Origin: Terriglobia bacterium
GTDB taxonomy: Bacteria; Acidobacteriota; Terriglobia; Acidiferrales; UBA7541
DNA: 64,000 bases
Direction of reading: 5' to 3'
Assembly: GCA_023512135.1 (NCBI GenBank)
Contig: JAIMAG010000003.1
Coordinates: 62,001-126,000 of the forward strand
Part shown: positions 41,014-50,799 of the stretch, piece by piece
How the letters are laid out: each line of letters starts with the position of its first letter
Numbering within the stretch: the first letter of the stretch is position 1
Notes under the pieces: model-generated
Database searches by the model: none
What the model was told of the DNA's origin: nothing
What the model saw: the letters and a program-made list of their open reading frames with translations, nothing else
Made by a program: the position numbers and the translations under genes

Positions 41014-41754
41014 TCACAGCATCCAGCCGCCGCTGACGGTGAGCACCTGGCCGGTGATGTAATCGGCTTCGTCCGAGGCAAAGAAACGCACGGCAGCAGC
41101 CACATCTTCGACCGTCGGCGGCCGCCCGACCGGGAAACGGGCATCCCGGATGCGGCGGGCTTCGGCCAGGGTCAGTTCATCTTCGTCGATGTTCGGCGGA
41201 TTCACGACGTTGACGGTGATGCCGTTTTTGGCCTCTTCCAGCGCCAGCGAACGCGTGAACGCCACCAGGGCGGCTTTGGCTGCGGCATAAGCGGAGATCT
41301 TGGCCTGTCCGAAAGCGCGCTCGGCGCCGACCGCGCCCAGGTTGATGATGCGTCCCCAGCGCTGCTGGCGCATGGTGGGGAGCGCTGCTTTGCTGGTGTA
41401 CATGGCACTGTGCAGGTTCGAGGCCACAATTTCCTGCCATTCCGCAGGTGTGGATTCTGCGACCGAGCGCCAGCGGAACGTGCCTACGTTGTTCACCAGC
41501 ACATCGAGTCGGCCAAAGCGCTCGATCACCCGCTCGACCAGCCAGCGCGCCCGCTCCGGATCGGTGAGATCGGCTTCCACGGCAAAGCATTCGGCGCCTG
41601 CCGCTTGCAGTTCGCGCAGTGCGTTTTGGGCCGCCACCTTGTTCGAGCGGTAGCCTACCGCCACCCGGGCGCGGCTGCGCGCAAAGGACAGAGCAATGCC
41701 CTTGCCGATGCCGCGCGTGCCTCCTGTAACGAGCACGACTCGACCTTGCAGCAT
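41014..41754 (-). CDS. FabG-like SDR protein missing the catalytic Ser
   Basis: 246 residues. SDR fold with TGGTRGIG cofactor loop, NNVG, and the Tyr-x3-Lys pair Y156/K160 (YAAAK). The stretch that should carry the catalytic Ser reads INLGAVGAE, with Ala141 at the usual Ser position and no Ser until 154. Activity as a 3-oxoacyl-ACP reductase is therefore doubtful or uses an altered mechanism. ATG 41754 has GGGGGAG upstream. It lies 61 bases below the phosphatase gene and 63 above nnr. It could instead reduce another carbonyl substrate. Confidence 0.87.
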   Translation of the reverse strand: MLQGRVVLVTGGTRGIGKGIALSFARSRARVAVGYRSNKVAAQNALRELQAAGAECFAVEADLTDPERARWLVERVIERFGRLDVLVNNVGTFRWRSVAESTPAEWQEIVASNLHSAMYTSKAALPTMRQQRWGRIINLGAVGAERAFGQAKISAYAAAKAALVAFTRSLALEEAKNGITVNVVNPPNIDEDELTLAEARRIRDARFPVGRPPTVEDVAAAVRFFASDEADYITGQVLTVSGGWML

Positions 41755-41815
41755 CAACGGCTCCCCCAGTGTCTTGAAGCGGGCCAGTATACCGGAACTT
41801 CGCCCGGGACGCGTC

Positions 41816-43810
41816 TCATTCCCGGCGGGCAACGATGACGGTCATGTCATCGGCGCGCGTCGGTGCACCCGACCACTCCTCGACGGCCGCCATCAACGCT
41901 TCGGCCAGCGCATCGGGCGGCAGGCGCTGCTGCCGGAGCACCTCGGCCTGCACGCGCTGCACGCCGAACTCTTCGCCATACACATTTTCCGGCTCGACCA
42001 GGCCATCGCTGTAGGCCACCAGAACGCTGTCCGGTTCCAAGGTGACCACGCCCTGCTCGAACGTACAGTTCTCGAACAATCCCACCACCATGCCGCCGGT
42101 TTCGAGGCGATGGACGCGGTTGCCGCAGACGTAGAGCGGAGGCAGGTGGCCGGCATTCGTGTAGCGAAGCGTAGCTGTTGTGGCCTCGTAGATGGCAAAG
42201 AACAGCGTGGCGTAACGGTCCTCGGACGTGTTCCGGAACAGGTGCAGGTTCAGCCGCGCGACCAGCTCTGCGGTGCTGCAGCGTTCGGTTCCTTCGATCA
42301 GCAACTGGCTGCGCAACGCCGCCTGCAGACTGGCCATCAGCAGCGCGGCAGAAATTCCTTTGCCGCTGATGTCCGCCAGGACGATGGCCAGATGGTTCGG
42401 CGTCAATAAAACAAAATCGTAGTAGTCTCCGCTGACCATGCGCGCGGCCCGGCAGATGGCCGATAGCTGCAGCCCCGGCACCTTCGGAACCGTACGGGGG
42501 AACAGCTCTGCCTGGACTTCACGGGCGATGGTCAGTTCGTTCTCCAGGCGCTGGCGCTGGCGCTGCTCTTCGATCAGGGAGGCGATCGAGCCGGTCATTT
42601 CGTTGAACGATTCGGCCAGCACGCCCAGCTGGTCGCGTTCGTGGGGCAGCACGCGATGGGAGAAATCGCCGCGACGAACGTGCTGGGTGGCCTCGTAGAG
42701 CTGCTCCACGGTGCGGGTCACCGAACGGGTGAGCCGGATGCCGCTGCGCAGCGCCAGCAGCTCGATCAGCAGAAACAGCGCGCCGGCCACCAGCAACAGG
42801 CCGTAGGCCACGCCGCCGAAAGCACCCAGCGAACTGAACAGCCGCTGGTTCAGTTGCGAGGGCCGCGTGCGAAAGGAAACGAACAACGGCACAGTCGGCT
42901 CATTCCCAGCAGCCGGATGGGTCGTGTAGGCGTCCAGGGTGGTGACCCCGTTGATTTCGTAGTCGAGCCAGTGCTGCGGCGCGGGTACGCGTCGCGCGCG
43001 GGTGGAAATCTGGCCGAGGGTGACAAACTGGCGCCCGTTCAGGGTAATGGGCGGCTCGCGAAGATCGCCGGTGGGAGCGGGCCGCAGAATCGCCAGACTG
43101 ATCGGCCCGAGCTCAGGCGCCAGCCGTTCCAGCAGCTCCGCGGTGAGCGGTGCGCTGACGGCGACTACCAGCATGCCGCCGGGCCCCGGACGCGCCACCA
43201 CTGCTTCCAGGCGCACCGCGTCTTCCTCCTGCACAATCCCGACAAAGCGACGTGCCTCGGCGCCGCCGAATCGGCGAATCAGGTCTTCGGCAGGATTCAG
43301 CCGCACCTGCAAACCGGGCAACTCTCCGCGGGCAATTTCCAGCAGCGCGGCAATGCCCGGCGAGGCTACCAGCTCGCGAGCATCGGCAGCGCTGGCCGAA
43401 CGGAGCGAAACGGCCAGTGCGTCTGCCGTGGCTTCGAGCTTTTTCAGGCGTTGATCCACAGCTTGATAGAAGAGCTGAGCGCCGAACTGGGAATAGAGCA
43501 GGTAGGCAGAGAGTCCGGCCATCACGAGCAGCAGCACTACCGGTACGACGGCAATCAAAAGATAGGCAGCGATCAAACGGTTCCGCAGACTCCAGAGCAG
43601 GCGCGCACGGTTCCGCCGCATCCAGCGAAACAGCCAGACGGCTGCCGCCAGCAGGGCCAATTCACCCCAGACGCCACCCGGCACGCGCATTCCGGAACGG
43701 CCACCCAGCCACACCAATCCGGCCAATGCAGCCAAAATCAGCAGGATGCGATCGAGCCAAGGAATTCGGCTCCACAGGGCCCAGCGGCGATTGAACCAAC
43801 GGTGTGTCAT
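41816..43810 (-). CDS. Membrane PP2C-type (RsbU/SpoIIE) serine phosphatase with HAMP
   Basis: 664 residues. N-terminal membrane helices (about 20-37, 48-62 and 80-105), an extracytoplasmic sensor region (about 110-335), another helix (about 336-358), a HAMP linker, a short coil (EEQRQRQRLENEL), and a C-terminal PPM/SpoIIE phosphatase domain from about 440. Metal-binding motifs are SGDYYDF, LADISGKGISAALLMA, YTNAGHLPPL, YSDGLVE and ADDMTVIV. Such enzymes usually dephosphorylate anti-anti-sigma factors in partner-switching, but none is encoded nearby. It heads the run that ends with the cyclase-domain gene. Confidence 0.92.
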   Translation of the reverse strand: MTHRWFNRRWALWSRIPWLDRILLILAALAGLVWLGGRSGMRVPGGVWGELALLAAAVWLFRWMRRNRARLLWSLRNRLIAAYLLIAVVPVVLLLVMAGLSAYLLYSQFGAQLFYQAVDQRLKKLEATADALAVSLRSASAADARELVASPGIAALLEIARGELPGLQVRLNPAEDLIRRFGGAEARRFVGIVQEEDAVRLEAVVARPGPGGMLVVAVSAPLTAELLERLAPELGPISLAILRPAPTGDLREPPITLNGRQFVTLGQISTRARRVPAPQHWLDYEINGVTTLDAYTTHPAAGNEPTVPLFVSFRTRPSQLNQRLFSSLGAFGGVAYGLLLVAGALFLLIELLALRSGIRLTRSVTRTVEQLYEATQHVRRGDFSHRVLPHERDQLGVLAESFNEMTGSIASLIEEQRQRQRLENELTIAREVQAELFPRTVPKVPGLQLSAICRAARMVSGDYYDFVLLTPNHLAIVLADISGKGISAALLMASLQAALRSQLLIEGTERCSTAELVARLNLHLFRNTSEDRYATLFFAIYEATTATLRYTNAGHLPPLYVCGNRVHRLETGGMVVGLFENCTFEQGVVTLEPDSVLVAYSDGLVEPENVYGEEFGVQRVQAEVLRQQRLPPDALAEALMAAVEEWSGAPTRADDMTVIVARRE

Positions 43811-43888
43811 CGGAACAGAAGTACAGACGAAGACACCCGGTCGGGCTCACACAGACCCGTCCGCGCAGAGTCAAGGATACTCGAAGGC

Positions 43889-45520
43889 TCAGTCCGCCGG
43901 CAGGTCTTTTCGCATGGCGTCGTAGGCCGCCAGAAGCACTCCAAGAGCCAGCAGCGCGCCGCCGACGAACAGGAACAACGTTTGGTGCGCGAAAAAGTTC
44001 TGCAAAGCCAGCAAGACAAGGCCCAGCAGGGCCAGCATCGCGTCCGCCATCAGGAAGGAATTCTTCCGGTAGCCCTGCTCACGACCCACCTGGCTGTGCC
44101 GGATACCGTAGGCCCCGTACAGGCCGAGTCCGATGGCCATCCAGAGCAGCAGCCGCTCCCAGGTTTCTTTCGGCAGGCCATACATCAGCGCGAAGCAGAC
44201 CACCACGCCGGCAATTGAGGTGAACCAGACAAAGGGCACTTTGAACGGGCGGGGTACTTCGGGTTTGGTGTAGCGCAGTACGAGCACGCCGGCGCAGACC
44301 AGGATGAATGCGAACAGCGTGCCGATGCTGACCAGGTGACCCAGCACATCGATCGGAAACAGTCCGCCGACGATGGCCACTGCCGTGCCGGTCAGGATCG
44401 TGGTGATATAGGGGGTGCGGAAGCGCGGATGGACTTTGTTGAATGCCTGGGGGAACAACCCGTCGCCGCCCATAATCCAGAAGATGCGGGGTTGGGCCAG
44501 CAACATGACCAGAATCACCGAAGTCAACCCGGCAATGGCACCGACCTTGATCACATAGCGCATCCACATCAAACCGGTCGCGTTGATGCCCACCGCTATG
44601 GGATCGGGTACATTCAGCTCGGAGTAGTGCACGATGCCGGTCAACACTCCCGCAACCAGAATGTAGAGGATCGTGCAGATGGCCAGACTGCCCAGGATGC
44701 CGATGGGCATGTCCTTCTGGGGATTTTTCGCTTCCTGGGCGGCGGTGGAAACGGCGTCGAATCCGATATAGGCGAAGAAAATCACGCCCGCGCCGGTAAC
44801 TACGCCCGTCCAGCCGAACGCCTCAAAGGATCCCTGGTTGGGCGGGACAAACGGATGCCAGTTCGCCGTATTGACGTATCGGATGCCGGCCAGAATGAAC
44901 GCAATCACCACGCCCACTTTGACGAAGACGATGGCCGTGTTCACGTTGGCCGATTCCCGAATCCCCAGCACGAGCAGAAAGGTGACTACCGCCACAATGA
45001 AAATGGCCGGCAGGTTGACGATTCCTTTCACCGTGGTGCCATCGGCCAGGACGACCTCGGTAAACGGGCCAGCAGTGAATTGCGGAGGGATGACGATGCC
45101 CAAGTCTTTCAAGAAACTGACGACGTAACCGGACCAACCGACCGAGACGGTGGCCGCACCGAGCGAATATTCCAGAATCAGGTCCCAGCCGATAATCCAC
45201 GCCAGGAACTCACCCATCGTGGCGTAGGAGTAGGTGTAGGCGCTGCCCGCAATGGGAATCATCGAAGCCATCTCGGCATAGCACAGGCCCGCAAACACGC
45301 AGGCAATGGCTGCGAGCACGAAGGAAATGACAATTGCGGGGCCGGCGTGCTTGGCGGCAGCCTGTCCGGTCAGGACAAAGATGCCGGCACCGATGATCGC
45401 TCCGATTCCGAGCATGGTCAGGTCCACCGCACTGAGCGCGCGCTTCAGGCCGTGCTCGGTATCGGCAGCCTGTTTCAGCAACTGGTTGATCGGTTTGGTG
45501 GAGAAAAGTTGGTTGGGCAT
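43889..45520 (-). CDS. APC-family amino-acid permease, CAT type
   Basis: 543 residues with 12 to 14 membrane helices. The first helix carries the APC signature GIGAIIGAGIFVLTG. FFAYIGFDAVSTAAQEAKNP in the middle and the extended C-terminal helices point to the cationic-amino-acid/YfnA-like branch. Substrate cannot be read from sequence. GGAGGGGG lies before ATG 45520. It follows a second permease on the same strand with a 42-base gap. Confidence 0.93.
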   Translation of the reverse strand: MPNQLFSTKPINQLLKQAADTEHGLKRALSAVDLTMLGIGAIIGAGIFVLTGQAAAKHAGPAIVISFVLAAIACVFAGLCYAEMASMIPIAGSAYTYSYATMGEFLAWIIGWDLILEYSLGAATVSVGWSGYVVSFLKDLGIVIPPQFTAGPFTEVVLADGTTVKGIVNLPAIFIVAVVTFLLVLGIRESANVNTAIVFVKVGVVIAFILAGIRYVNTANWHPFVPPNQGSFEAFGWTGVVTGAGVIFFAYIGFDAVSTAAQEAKNPQKDMPIGILGSLAICTILYILVAGVLTGIVHYSELNVPDPIAVGINATGLMWMRYVIKVGAIAGLTSVILVMLLAQPRIFWIMGGDGLFPQAFNKVHPRFRTPYITTILTGTAVAIVGGLFPIDVLGHLVSIGTLFAFILVCAGVLVLRYTKPEVPRPFKVPFVWFTSIAGVVVCFALMYGLPKETWERLLLWMAIGLGLYGAYGIRHSQVGREQGYRKNSFLMADAMLALLGLVLLALQNFFAHQTLFLFVGGALLALGVLLAAYDAMRKDLPAD

Positions 45521-45562
45521 GCGCTGTTCCCCCTCCTCTGCAGCAAGATGCGTTCAAAACCG

Positions 45563-47056
45563 CTACGCGGAACCTGCTGCCGGGCCGCCCGCCTTCATCG
45601 GCCGACGCCACAGCAGGTAAACCGGCACACCCAGCAGAACGATGATCAGTCCGGGCCAGGTGTAGCGCGGCTTGTAGAGCAACAAACAAACTTCGATGAA
45701 TACGGAAAACGCGATGTAGAGAAATGGCAGCACCGGATACCCGAACGCCCGGTAGGGCCGGGGCAGGTCGGGTCGTTTCCGCCGCAGGACAAAAACAGCC
45801 GCAATGGCCACGATGTAGAACAGCAGAACCGCAAAGATGATGTAGTCGAGCAAGTCCGTGTAGGTGCCGGTCAGGGTCAGGAAGCTGGCCCAGACGCCCT
45901 GCATGGCCAGGGCAAAGTTCGGGCTGTGTGTCCGCGAGTTCAGCCGGCCCATGCGTGCAAAGAACAGCCGGTCGCGGGCCATGGCGAACGAGACGCGCGC
46001 GTAGGAAAGAATCAGTCCGTTGTTGCAGCCGAACGTGGAAATCAAGATGGCGCCGGCCATCAGGTAGGCGCCCCAGCTACCCAGGATCATCTCGCCGGCC
46101 GCAGCGCCGACGCGGTCTTCGGCCGCGTACTGGATGCCGCGGCCGAGCGGGTCGGCGGCCTGCGGGCTGCCTTCAAGCGGCAGCGTAACCAGATAGACGA
46201 CGTTAGCCAGCAGATAGAGCACCATCACCCCGCCCGCACCGAGCAACAGCGACAGCGGAATATTGCGGCTGGGATTTTTTGTTTCCCCGGCGGTGAAGGT
46301 GACGTTTTCCCAGGCGAAGGAAGCAAACAGCGAACCCACCATGGCCACCGCCAGCGCGGTGAAGGTGTTCAGGTCCCAGGAAAGATTGCGCCAGAAGTCG
46401 GTGAAATTCGTCTGGATGGCCGTGGCGTTGCGTCCCAGCGTCAACCCAAGCACCACCAGACCGACCACCGCACCAACCTTGGCCAGGGTGAACAAATTTT
46501 GCACGATGGCGCCCGTACGGATGCCCCGGCAATTCACCCAGGTGAGCAGCGCGATGCTGGCGATCGCCAGCAGATTTTGCGTATGCAGCACCATCGGCTT
46601 GCCGAGGAACGGCAGCGTGCCCACCGAAACCAGCACGCGGTCGGCCGAAATGGCCGGCCAAAACACGCCGGCGAATTTGGCGAAGGCAATCGCCACCGCA
46701 GCAATGGTGGCCGAACCGATCACCAGAAAAATCGTCCAGCCGTAAAGAAAGCCGGTCAGCGGGCCGAAGGCTTCGCGCAGGTAGACGTAGGTGCCCCCGG
46801 CGCGTGGCATCATCGCCGCCAGCTCGCCGAAGCTGAGCGCGCCCACAATCGTAAGAAATGCCGTCAGCAGCCAGACCAGCAGCAGCCCGCCGGGGGAAGG
46901 CACCTGACGCGCGATATCCGCAGAAACGATGAAAATGCCCGAGCCGATCATCGAGCCCATGACCAGCATCGTGGCATCGAGCAAGCCCAGGCCGCGGACG
47001 AGTTGCGGCTCTTCCGTCGTTGCCGCCAGGCTTGCCGGGCGAGTAGCTTCAGCCAT
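45563..47056 (-). CDS. APC-family amino-acid permease, LAT type
   Basis: 497 residues, about 12 membrane helices. Signature VMGSMIGSGIFIVSADIARQV in helix one (shortened: GSMIGSGIF), then PRAGGTYVYLREAFGP and FASFAWENVTFTAGETKNP. These mark the L-type/YkbA-like group. ATG 47056 is chosen because GAGGAG lies at good spacing, whereas GTG 47062 abuts it. Two permeases of different branches in tandem, downstream of thiE, suggest amino-acid scavenging. Confidence 0.93.
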   Translation of the reverse strand: MAEATRPASLAATTEEPQLVRGLGLLDATMLVMGSMIGSGIFIVSADIARQVPSPGGLLLVWLLTAFLTIVGALSFGELAAMMPRAGGTYVYLREAFGPLTGFLYGWTIFLVIGSATIAAVAIAFAKFAGVFWPAISADRVLVSVGTLPFLGKPMVLHTQNLLAIASIALLTWVNCRGIRTGAIVQNLFTLAKVGAVVGLVVLGLTLGRNATAIQTNFTDFWRNLSWDLNTFTALAVAMVGSLFASFAWENVTFTAGETKNPSRNIPLSLLLGAGGVMVLYLLANVVYLVTLPLEGSPQAADPLGRGIQYAAEDRVGAAAGEMILGSWGAYLMAGAILISTFGCNNGLILSYARVSFAMARDRLFFARMGRLNSRTHSPNFALAMQGVWASFLTLTGTYTDLLDYIIFAVLLFYIVAIAAVFVLRRKRPDLPRPYRAFGYPVLPFLYIAFSVFIEVCLLLYKPRYTWPGLIIVLLGVPVYLLWRRPMKAGGPAAGSA

Positions 47057-47067
47057 GCACACGCTCC

Positions 47068-47709
47068 TCAGTGGGTCTGCGGGAACACCGACGCGGCCAG
47101 TTCCAGGTACTGCCGCGCCCGCCGGGCCGGATCTGCAGCCTGCAGCAGATCAGCCGCTACGGCAACCGAATCGGCGCCGGCACGCCAGACCGCTTCGGCG
47201 CGCTCCAGGGTGATGCCACCGATCGCCACGATGGGCTTGGCCGTCAGCGGTCGCATCCGGCGCACGAACTCCACGCCCACCACCGGATCGGGACGCTCCT
47301 TCGTGGTGGTGGGAAAAATGGGTCCGACAGCAATGTAGTCGGCTGAGGTGGTGGCCGCCGAGCAGAACTGTTCCTCGGTGTGGGTGGAGACACCCACCCA
47401 GCAATCGTTCCCCACAATCCGGCGTGCCTGCTCGACAGCCAAGTCTTCCTGTCCCACGTGCACGCCTCCGGCCCCGACCAACCAAGCGATGTCGGGGCGG
47501 TCATTTACCACGAATCGGATTCCACGTGGGCGGGAAAAGTTGGCCAGCTCCAGAGAGGTGTGGAAATACTCTCGCGGGGAGGCCTGCTTGTGCCGATACT
47601 GGATCAGGGTCACGCCGGCATCGACCAGCATCTGGAAAAACGCCAGCTCGGAGATGCGGAGCAGAGCGGCGTCCATTATGGCATAGAGGGGTGGCAGGAC
47701 AAGGGACAT
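47068..47709 (-). CDS. thiE: Thiamine-phosphate synthase
   Basis: About 213 residues, TIM barrel. Joins the pyrimidine and thiazole halves of thiamine. Motifs: LIQYRHK, VNDRPDIAW, GVHVGQEDL, STHTEEQ, DYIAVGPIFPTTTK and the phosphate-binding AIGGITLERAEAV. ATG 47709 or GTG 47715 (the latter gives a GTGA overlap with the accC stop). Either way it is tightly coupled to accC. No TPP riboswitch is expected in this position and none is seen. Confidence 0.93.
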   Translation of the reverse strand: MSLVLPPLYAIMDAALLRISELAFFQMLVDAGVTLIQYRHKQASPREYFHTSLELANFSRPRGIRFVVNDRPDIAWLVGAGGVHVGQEDLAVEQARRIVGNDCWVGVSTHTEEQFCSAATTSADYIAVGPIFPTTTKERPDPVVGVEFVRRMRPLTAKPIVAIGGITLERAEAVWRAGADSVAVAADLLQAADPARRARQYLELAASVFPQTH

Positions 47710-47711
47710 CG

Positions 47712-49064
47712 TCACTTCGCCGCTGCCAGTTGATAACGGTCCAGGAAATGCGTGCTCAAGTTGCCGGCGACGAACTCCGGGTCAGCCAGAATGCGGCGGT
47801 GCAACGGCAACGAAGTTTTGATGCCCTCGATGATGAACATGTCCAGGGCGCGGCGCATGCGGGCAATCGCTTCCTGACGGTCTTTGCCGAAGGCAATCAG
47901 CTTGGCAATGAGCGAGTCGTAGTAAGGAGGCACCACGGCATCGGCATAGGCAGCGGTATCCACGCGGATGCCTACCCCACCGGGAGCATGGAAGGCGGTG
48001 ATTCGGCCTGCCGACGGAGCAAAGGTTTCCGGATCTTCCGCATTGATGCGGCATTCGATGGCATGGCCGCAGAATTTCACTTCCTCGCCAACGATGTCGG
48101 CCAGGGATTCGCCAGCGGCGATGCGAATCTGGGCCTTGACCAGGTCAATGTTCGTAATCCGCTCGGTGACCGGATGCTCGACCTGGATGCGGGTATTCAT
48201 CTCAATGAAGTAGAAGTTGCCGTCCTCATCCATCAGAAATTCTACGGTGCCCGCATTCGTGTAGCCGATTTTTTCCAGCGCTGCGGCGACCCGGGCACCC
48301 ATCTCGGCGCGGGTGGCCGGGCGGACGGCCGGCGAAGGAGATTCTTCGATCAGTTTCTGGTGGCGGCGCTGGATGGAGCATTCGCGTTCCCCCAGGTGGA
48401 TGACGCGCCCGTAGCGGTCGCCGAGCACCTGGAATTCGATGTGGCGGGGACGCTCGATGAACCGTTCCATGTAGACGTCCCCGTTGCCGAAGGCCTGCTG
48501 AGCTTCGTTGCGCGCCGTGTTGAACGCGCTGAGCAGGTCTTCCTTGCGTCGCACAATGCGCATGCCGCGTCCACCGCCGCCGGCGGCTGCCTTGATCATC
48601 AGCGGAAAACCGATACGTTCGGCCTCGCGCTGCGCCTGCGATTCATCGGTCACGACATCTTCGGTTCCCGGCACCACCGGCAGCCCGGCAGCTGCCATTT
48701 CGCGCCGCGCCCGGGCCTTTTCCCCCATCATGCGGATCACTTCGGGCGAAGGGCCGATGAAGGTGATGTGGGAAGCCTCACAAACTTCCGCGAAGTTGGC
48801 ATTTTCCGACAGAAAGCCGTACCCCGGATGGATGGCGTCCACGTTGGCGATTTCTGCGGCGCTGATGACCTGGGGGATGTTCAGATAGGATTCGCTGGCG
48901 CGGGGTGGGCCGATGCAGATGGCTTCGTCGGCAAACCGCACATGGAGCGAGTTGCGGTCGGCCTCCGAGTAGACGGCCACGGTCTGAATGCCCAACTCCT
49001 TGCAGGCGCAGATGATCCGCAGTGCGATTTCACCCCGGTTGGCAATGAGAATCTTCCGAAACAT
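47712..49064 (-). CDS. accC: Acetyl-CoA carboxylase, biotin carboxylase subunit
   Basis: 450 residues. ATP-grasp enzyme that carboxylates biotin on AccB, the first half of malonyl-CoA synthesis. Motifs: [14 protein letters not shown] at the start, [49 protein letters not shown] (in part FIEMNTR), and ECRINAEDP. Length matches stand-alone AccC. It follows accB with a 16-base gap. accA and accD are elsewhere. Confidence 0.97.
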   Translation of the reverse strand: MFRKILIANRGEIALRIICACKELGIQTVAVYSEADRNSLHVRFADEAICIGPPRASESYLNIPQVISAAEIANVDAIHPGYGFLSENANFAEVCEASHITFIGPSPEVIRMMGEKARARREMAAAGLPVVPGTEDVVTDESQAQREAERIGFPLMIKAAAGGGGRGMRIVRRKEDLLSAFNTARNEAQQAFGNGDVYMERFIERPRHIEFQVLGDRYGRVIHLGERECSIQRRHQKLIEESPSPAVRPATRAEMGARVAAALEKIGYTNAGTVEFLMDEDGNFYFIEMNTRIQVEHPVTERITNIDLVKAQIRIAAGESLADIVGEEVKFCGHAIECRINAEDPETFAPSAGRITAFHAPGGVGIRVDTAAYADAVVPPYYDSLIAKLIAFGKDRQEAIARMRRALDMFIIEGIKTSLPLHRRILADPEFVAGNLSTHFLDRYQLAAAK

Positions 49065-49080
49065 CGGCAGGAACCGGCTG

Positions 49081-49644
49081 CTATTTCTTCCTTGTCGGGC
49101 GAATGCTGAACAACGGCTGGCCGTACTCGACCGGCTGGCCGTTTTCCACGTGGACGCGGATGATCTCCCCAGCTACATCGGATTCGATTTCATTCATCAG
49201 CTTCATGGCTTCGATGATACAGAGCACCTGCCCGGGCTCGACGTGGTCCCCCACGCGCACAAACGGCTCCGCATCCGGCGCCGGCGATTCGTAGAACGTG
49301 CCCACAATGGGCGACTTGATCAGGTGGAGCTCTTCGCCCGGGGAGGGCTCGGCCGGCGCGGCCGGCGACTCTGGAGCAGGGCCAGCAGCCGGTACCGCAC
49401 CCGAAACCACCGGCGCGGCCGCCAAGGAGGGCTGCGCCACAACAATTTCAGGCGCCGCAAAGCGCACAGCGGAAGCATTGGAGTTGGCCATGGCCCGCCG
49501 CAGGCGGATGTGCAGGTCGCCATGGCGGTATTCGAACTCCTCCAGGCCGTGTTGAGCCATGAATTCGAGCACTCGCTCGAGCTGCTCCAGATCGAAGCTG
49601 GCTGCACCCGTCTTGGCTTCTTCGGTTTTCTTTCTGGCAGTCAT
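49081..49644 (-). CDS. accB: Biotin carboxyl carrier protein AccB
   Basis: 187 residues. A conserved N-terminal helical part ([18 protein letters not shown]), an Ala/Pro-rich flexible linker (about 65-105), and a C-terminal biotinyl domain with the modified Lys in EAMKLMNE. It shuttles carboxybiotin between AccC and the transferase. ATG 49644 lies one base after the Xaa-Pro peptidase stop codon, so translation is coupled. The peptidase-accB-accC order is common in several phyla. Confidence 0.96.
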   Translation of the reverse strand: MTARKKTEEAKTGAASFDLEQLERVLEFMAQHGLEEFEYRHGDLHIRLRRAMANSNASAVRFAAPEIVVAQPSLAAAPVVSGAVPAAGPAPESPAAPAEPSPGEELHLIKSPIVGTFYESPAPDAEPFVRVGDHVEPGQVLCIIEAMKLMNEIESDVAGEIIRVHVENGQPVEYGQPLFSIRPTRKK

Positions 49645-49645
49645 T

Positions 49646-50728
49646 TCAAAGTTCCAGTAGCTCCCGCGGGGCGTGCGTGAGTTGCGTTGCGCCCCCCGGG
49701 GCAATCGCCAGGTCGTCTTCGATCCGAATGCCCCCGATGCCGGGCAGATAGACGCCCGGCTCGATGGTGACCACCTGGCCCGCCTCCAGGCGGGTTTTTT
49801 GCCCCCGCGCCAGACGCGGCTCCTCGTGCACTTCAAGCCCTAGGCCATGGCCGGTGCTGTGCGTAAAATACCTGGCCAGGCCATGCTGCCGCAGCACGCC
49901 GCGGGCAGCAGCGTCTACTGCTTTGGCGGCCACGCCCGGACGCAGCATCGCAAAGGCCGCCTGCTGCGCCTCGCGCACTGCATCGTACCATTTCCGGATG
50001 CGGGCCGGAGCCCGCCCCAGAAAGACTGTGCGCGTCAGGTCAGAGCAGTAGCCGCGCAGTATAGCACCCCAATCAAAGACAACCAATTCGTTTTTCTGCA
50101 ACGGTTTAGCCGTTGCACGCCCGTGCGGCAGCGCAGCGCGGGGGCCGGAGGCAACGATGGTGTCAAAAGCCGGACCGGAAGCCCCCGCCCGGCGCATACG
50201 GTATTCGATCTCCGCCGCCAGTTCCAGCTCGCGCACACCGGGCCGGACCAGAGGCAGCACTTCCGTCCAGACCTGGCTCGCCAGCGCCGCCGCGGCGCGC
50301 ATTCTCTCCAGCTCGTCGGCATCTTTGCGGGCGCGCAGGGCTTCGACCCAGCCAGCCACACCGCGCAGACGCACCCTTCGGCCGAGCCGACGTGCCAGCT
50401 CGGCACGCTGGGCAACGGTGACGTGTGCCGCTTCGAACGCCAGCGTCAGCCGCCGCCGGCCAGCCAGCAGCCCTGCCACGGCCTCCAGCAAACCTCGAGA
50501 AGCAATCCGAACCCGGGCAAGGTGAACTTCATCGCGGGCCTGGGTCGTGTAGCGGCGGTCGGTAATCAGCGTGGCCGAGTCGGGTTCCACAAGCAGCGCA
50601 CCGGAACTGCCGGTAAAGCCGCACAGGTAGAAGATGTTCGGCAGATGGGTGACCAGGAAAGCTTCGACGCGGTGACGTTCGAGCTGCCCGCGAAGCGCCT
50701 GCAGTCGCTGGCGATAGAGGGCCGGCAT
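49646..50728 (-). CDS. Xaa-Pro aminopeptidase, M24 family
   Basis: 360 residues. Cytoplasmic metallopeptidase that removes residues next to proline. The N-terminal creatinase-like domain precedes the pita-bread fold. The five metal ligands are placed in [18 protein letters not shown] (two Asp), [12 protein letters not shown] (His), TIEPGVYL (Glu) and RIEDDL (Glu). Length fits YpdF/PepQ-like enzymes. It is separated from pilQ upstream by a terminator-like hairpin, and joined tightly to accB downstream. Confidence 0.95.
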   Translation of the reverse strand: MPALYRQRLQALRGQLERHRVEAFLVTHLPNIFYLCGFTGSSGALLVEPDSATLITDRRYTTQARDEVHLARVRIASRGLLEAVAGLLAGRRRLTLAFEAAHVTVAQRAELARRLGRRVRLRGVAGWVEALRARKDADELERMRAAAALASQVWTEVLPLVRPGVRELELAAEIEYRMRRAGASGPAFDTIVASGPRAALPHGRATAKPLQKNELVVFDWGAILRGYCSDLTRTVFLGRAPARIRKWYDAVREAQQAAFAMLRPGVAAKAVDAAARGVLRQHGLARYFTHSTGHGLGLEVHEEPRLARGQKTRLEAGQVVTIEPGVYLPGIGGIRIEDDLAIAPGGATQLTHAPRELLEL

Positions 50729-50743
50729 ACCAGTGGCGGACGG

Positions 50744-50790
50744 CCAAAACTGGCCACCCCGGGCACGGCACGCGGCCGCAGCCGGGGTGG
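50744..50790 (-). terminator. Hairpin after pilQ
   Basis: CCACCCCGG (50754-50762) pairs with CCGGGGTGG (50782-50790), a perfect 9-bp stem with a 19-base GC-rich loop. On the minus strand CCAGTTTT follows. It probably reduces read-through from the pilus operon into the peptidase-acc genes. Confidence 0.5.
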
Positions 50791-50799
50791 CTGAATCCG

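Noticed and set aside
44336-47338. 1000-codon open frame on the plus strand opposite the two permeases and thiE
   Set aside because: It is a shadow of high-GC coding on the other strand: His/Gln/Asp-rich composition, no domain, no start signal.
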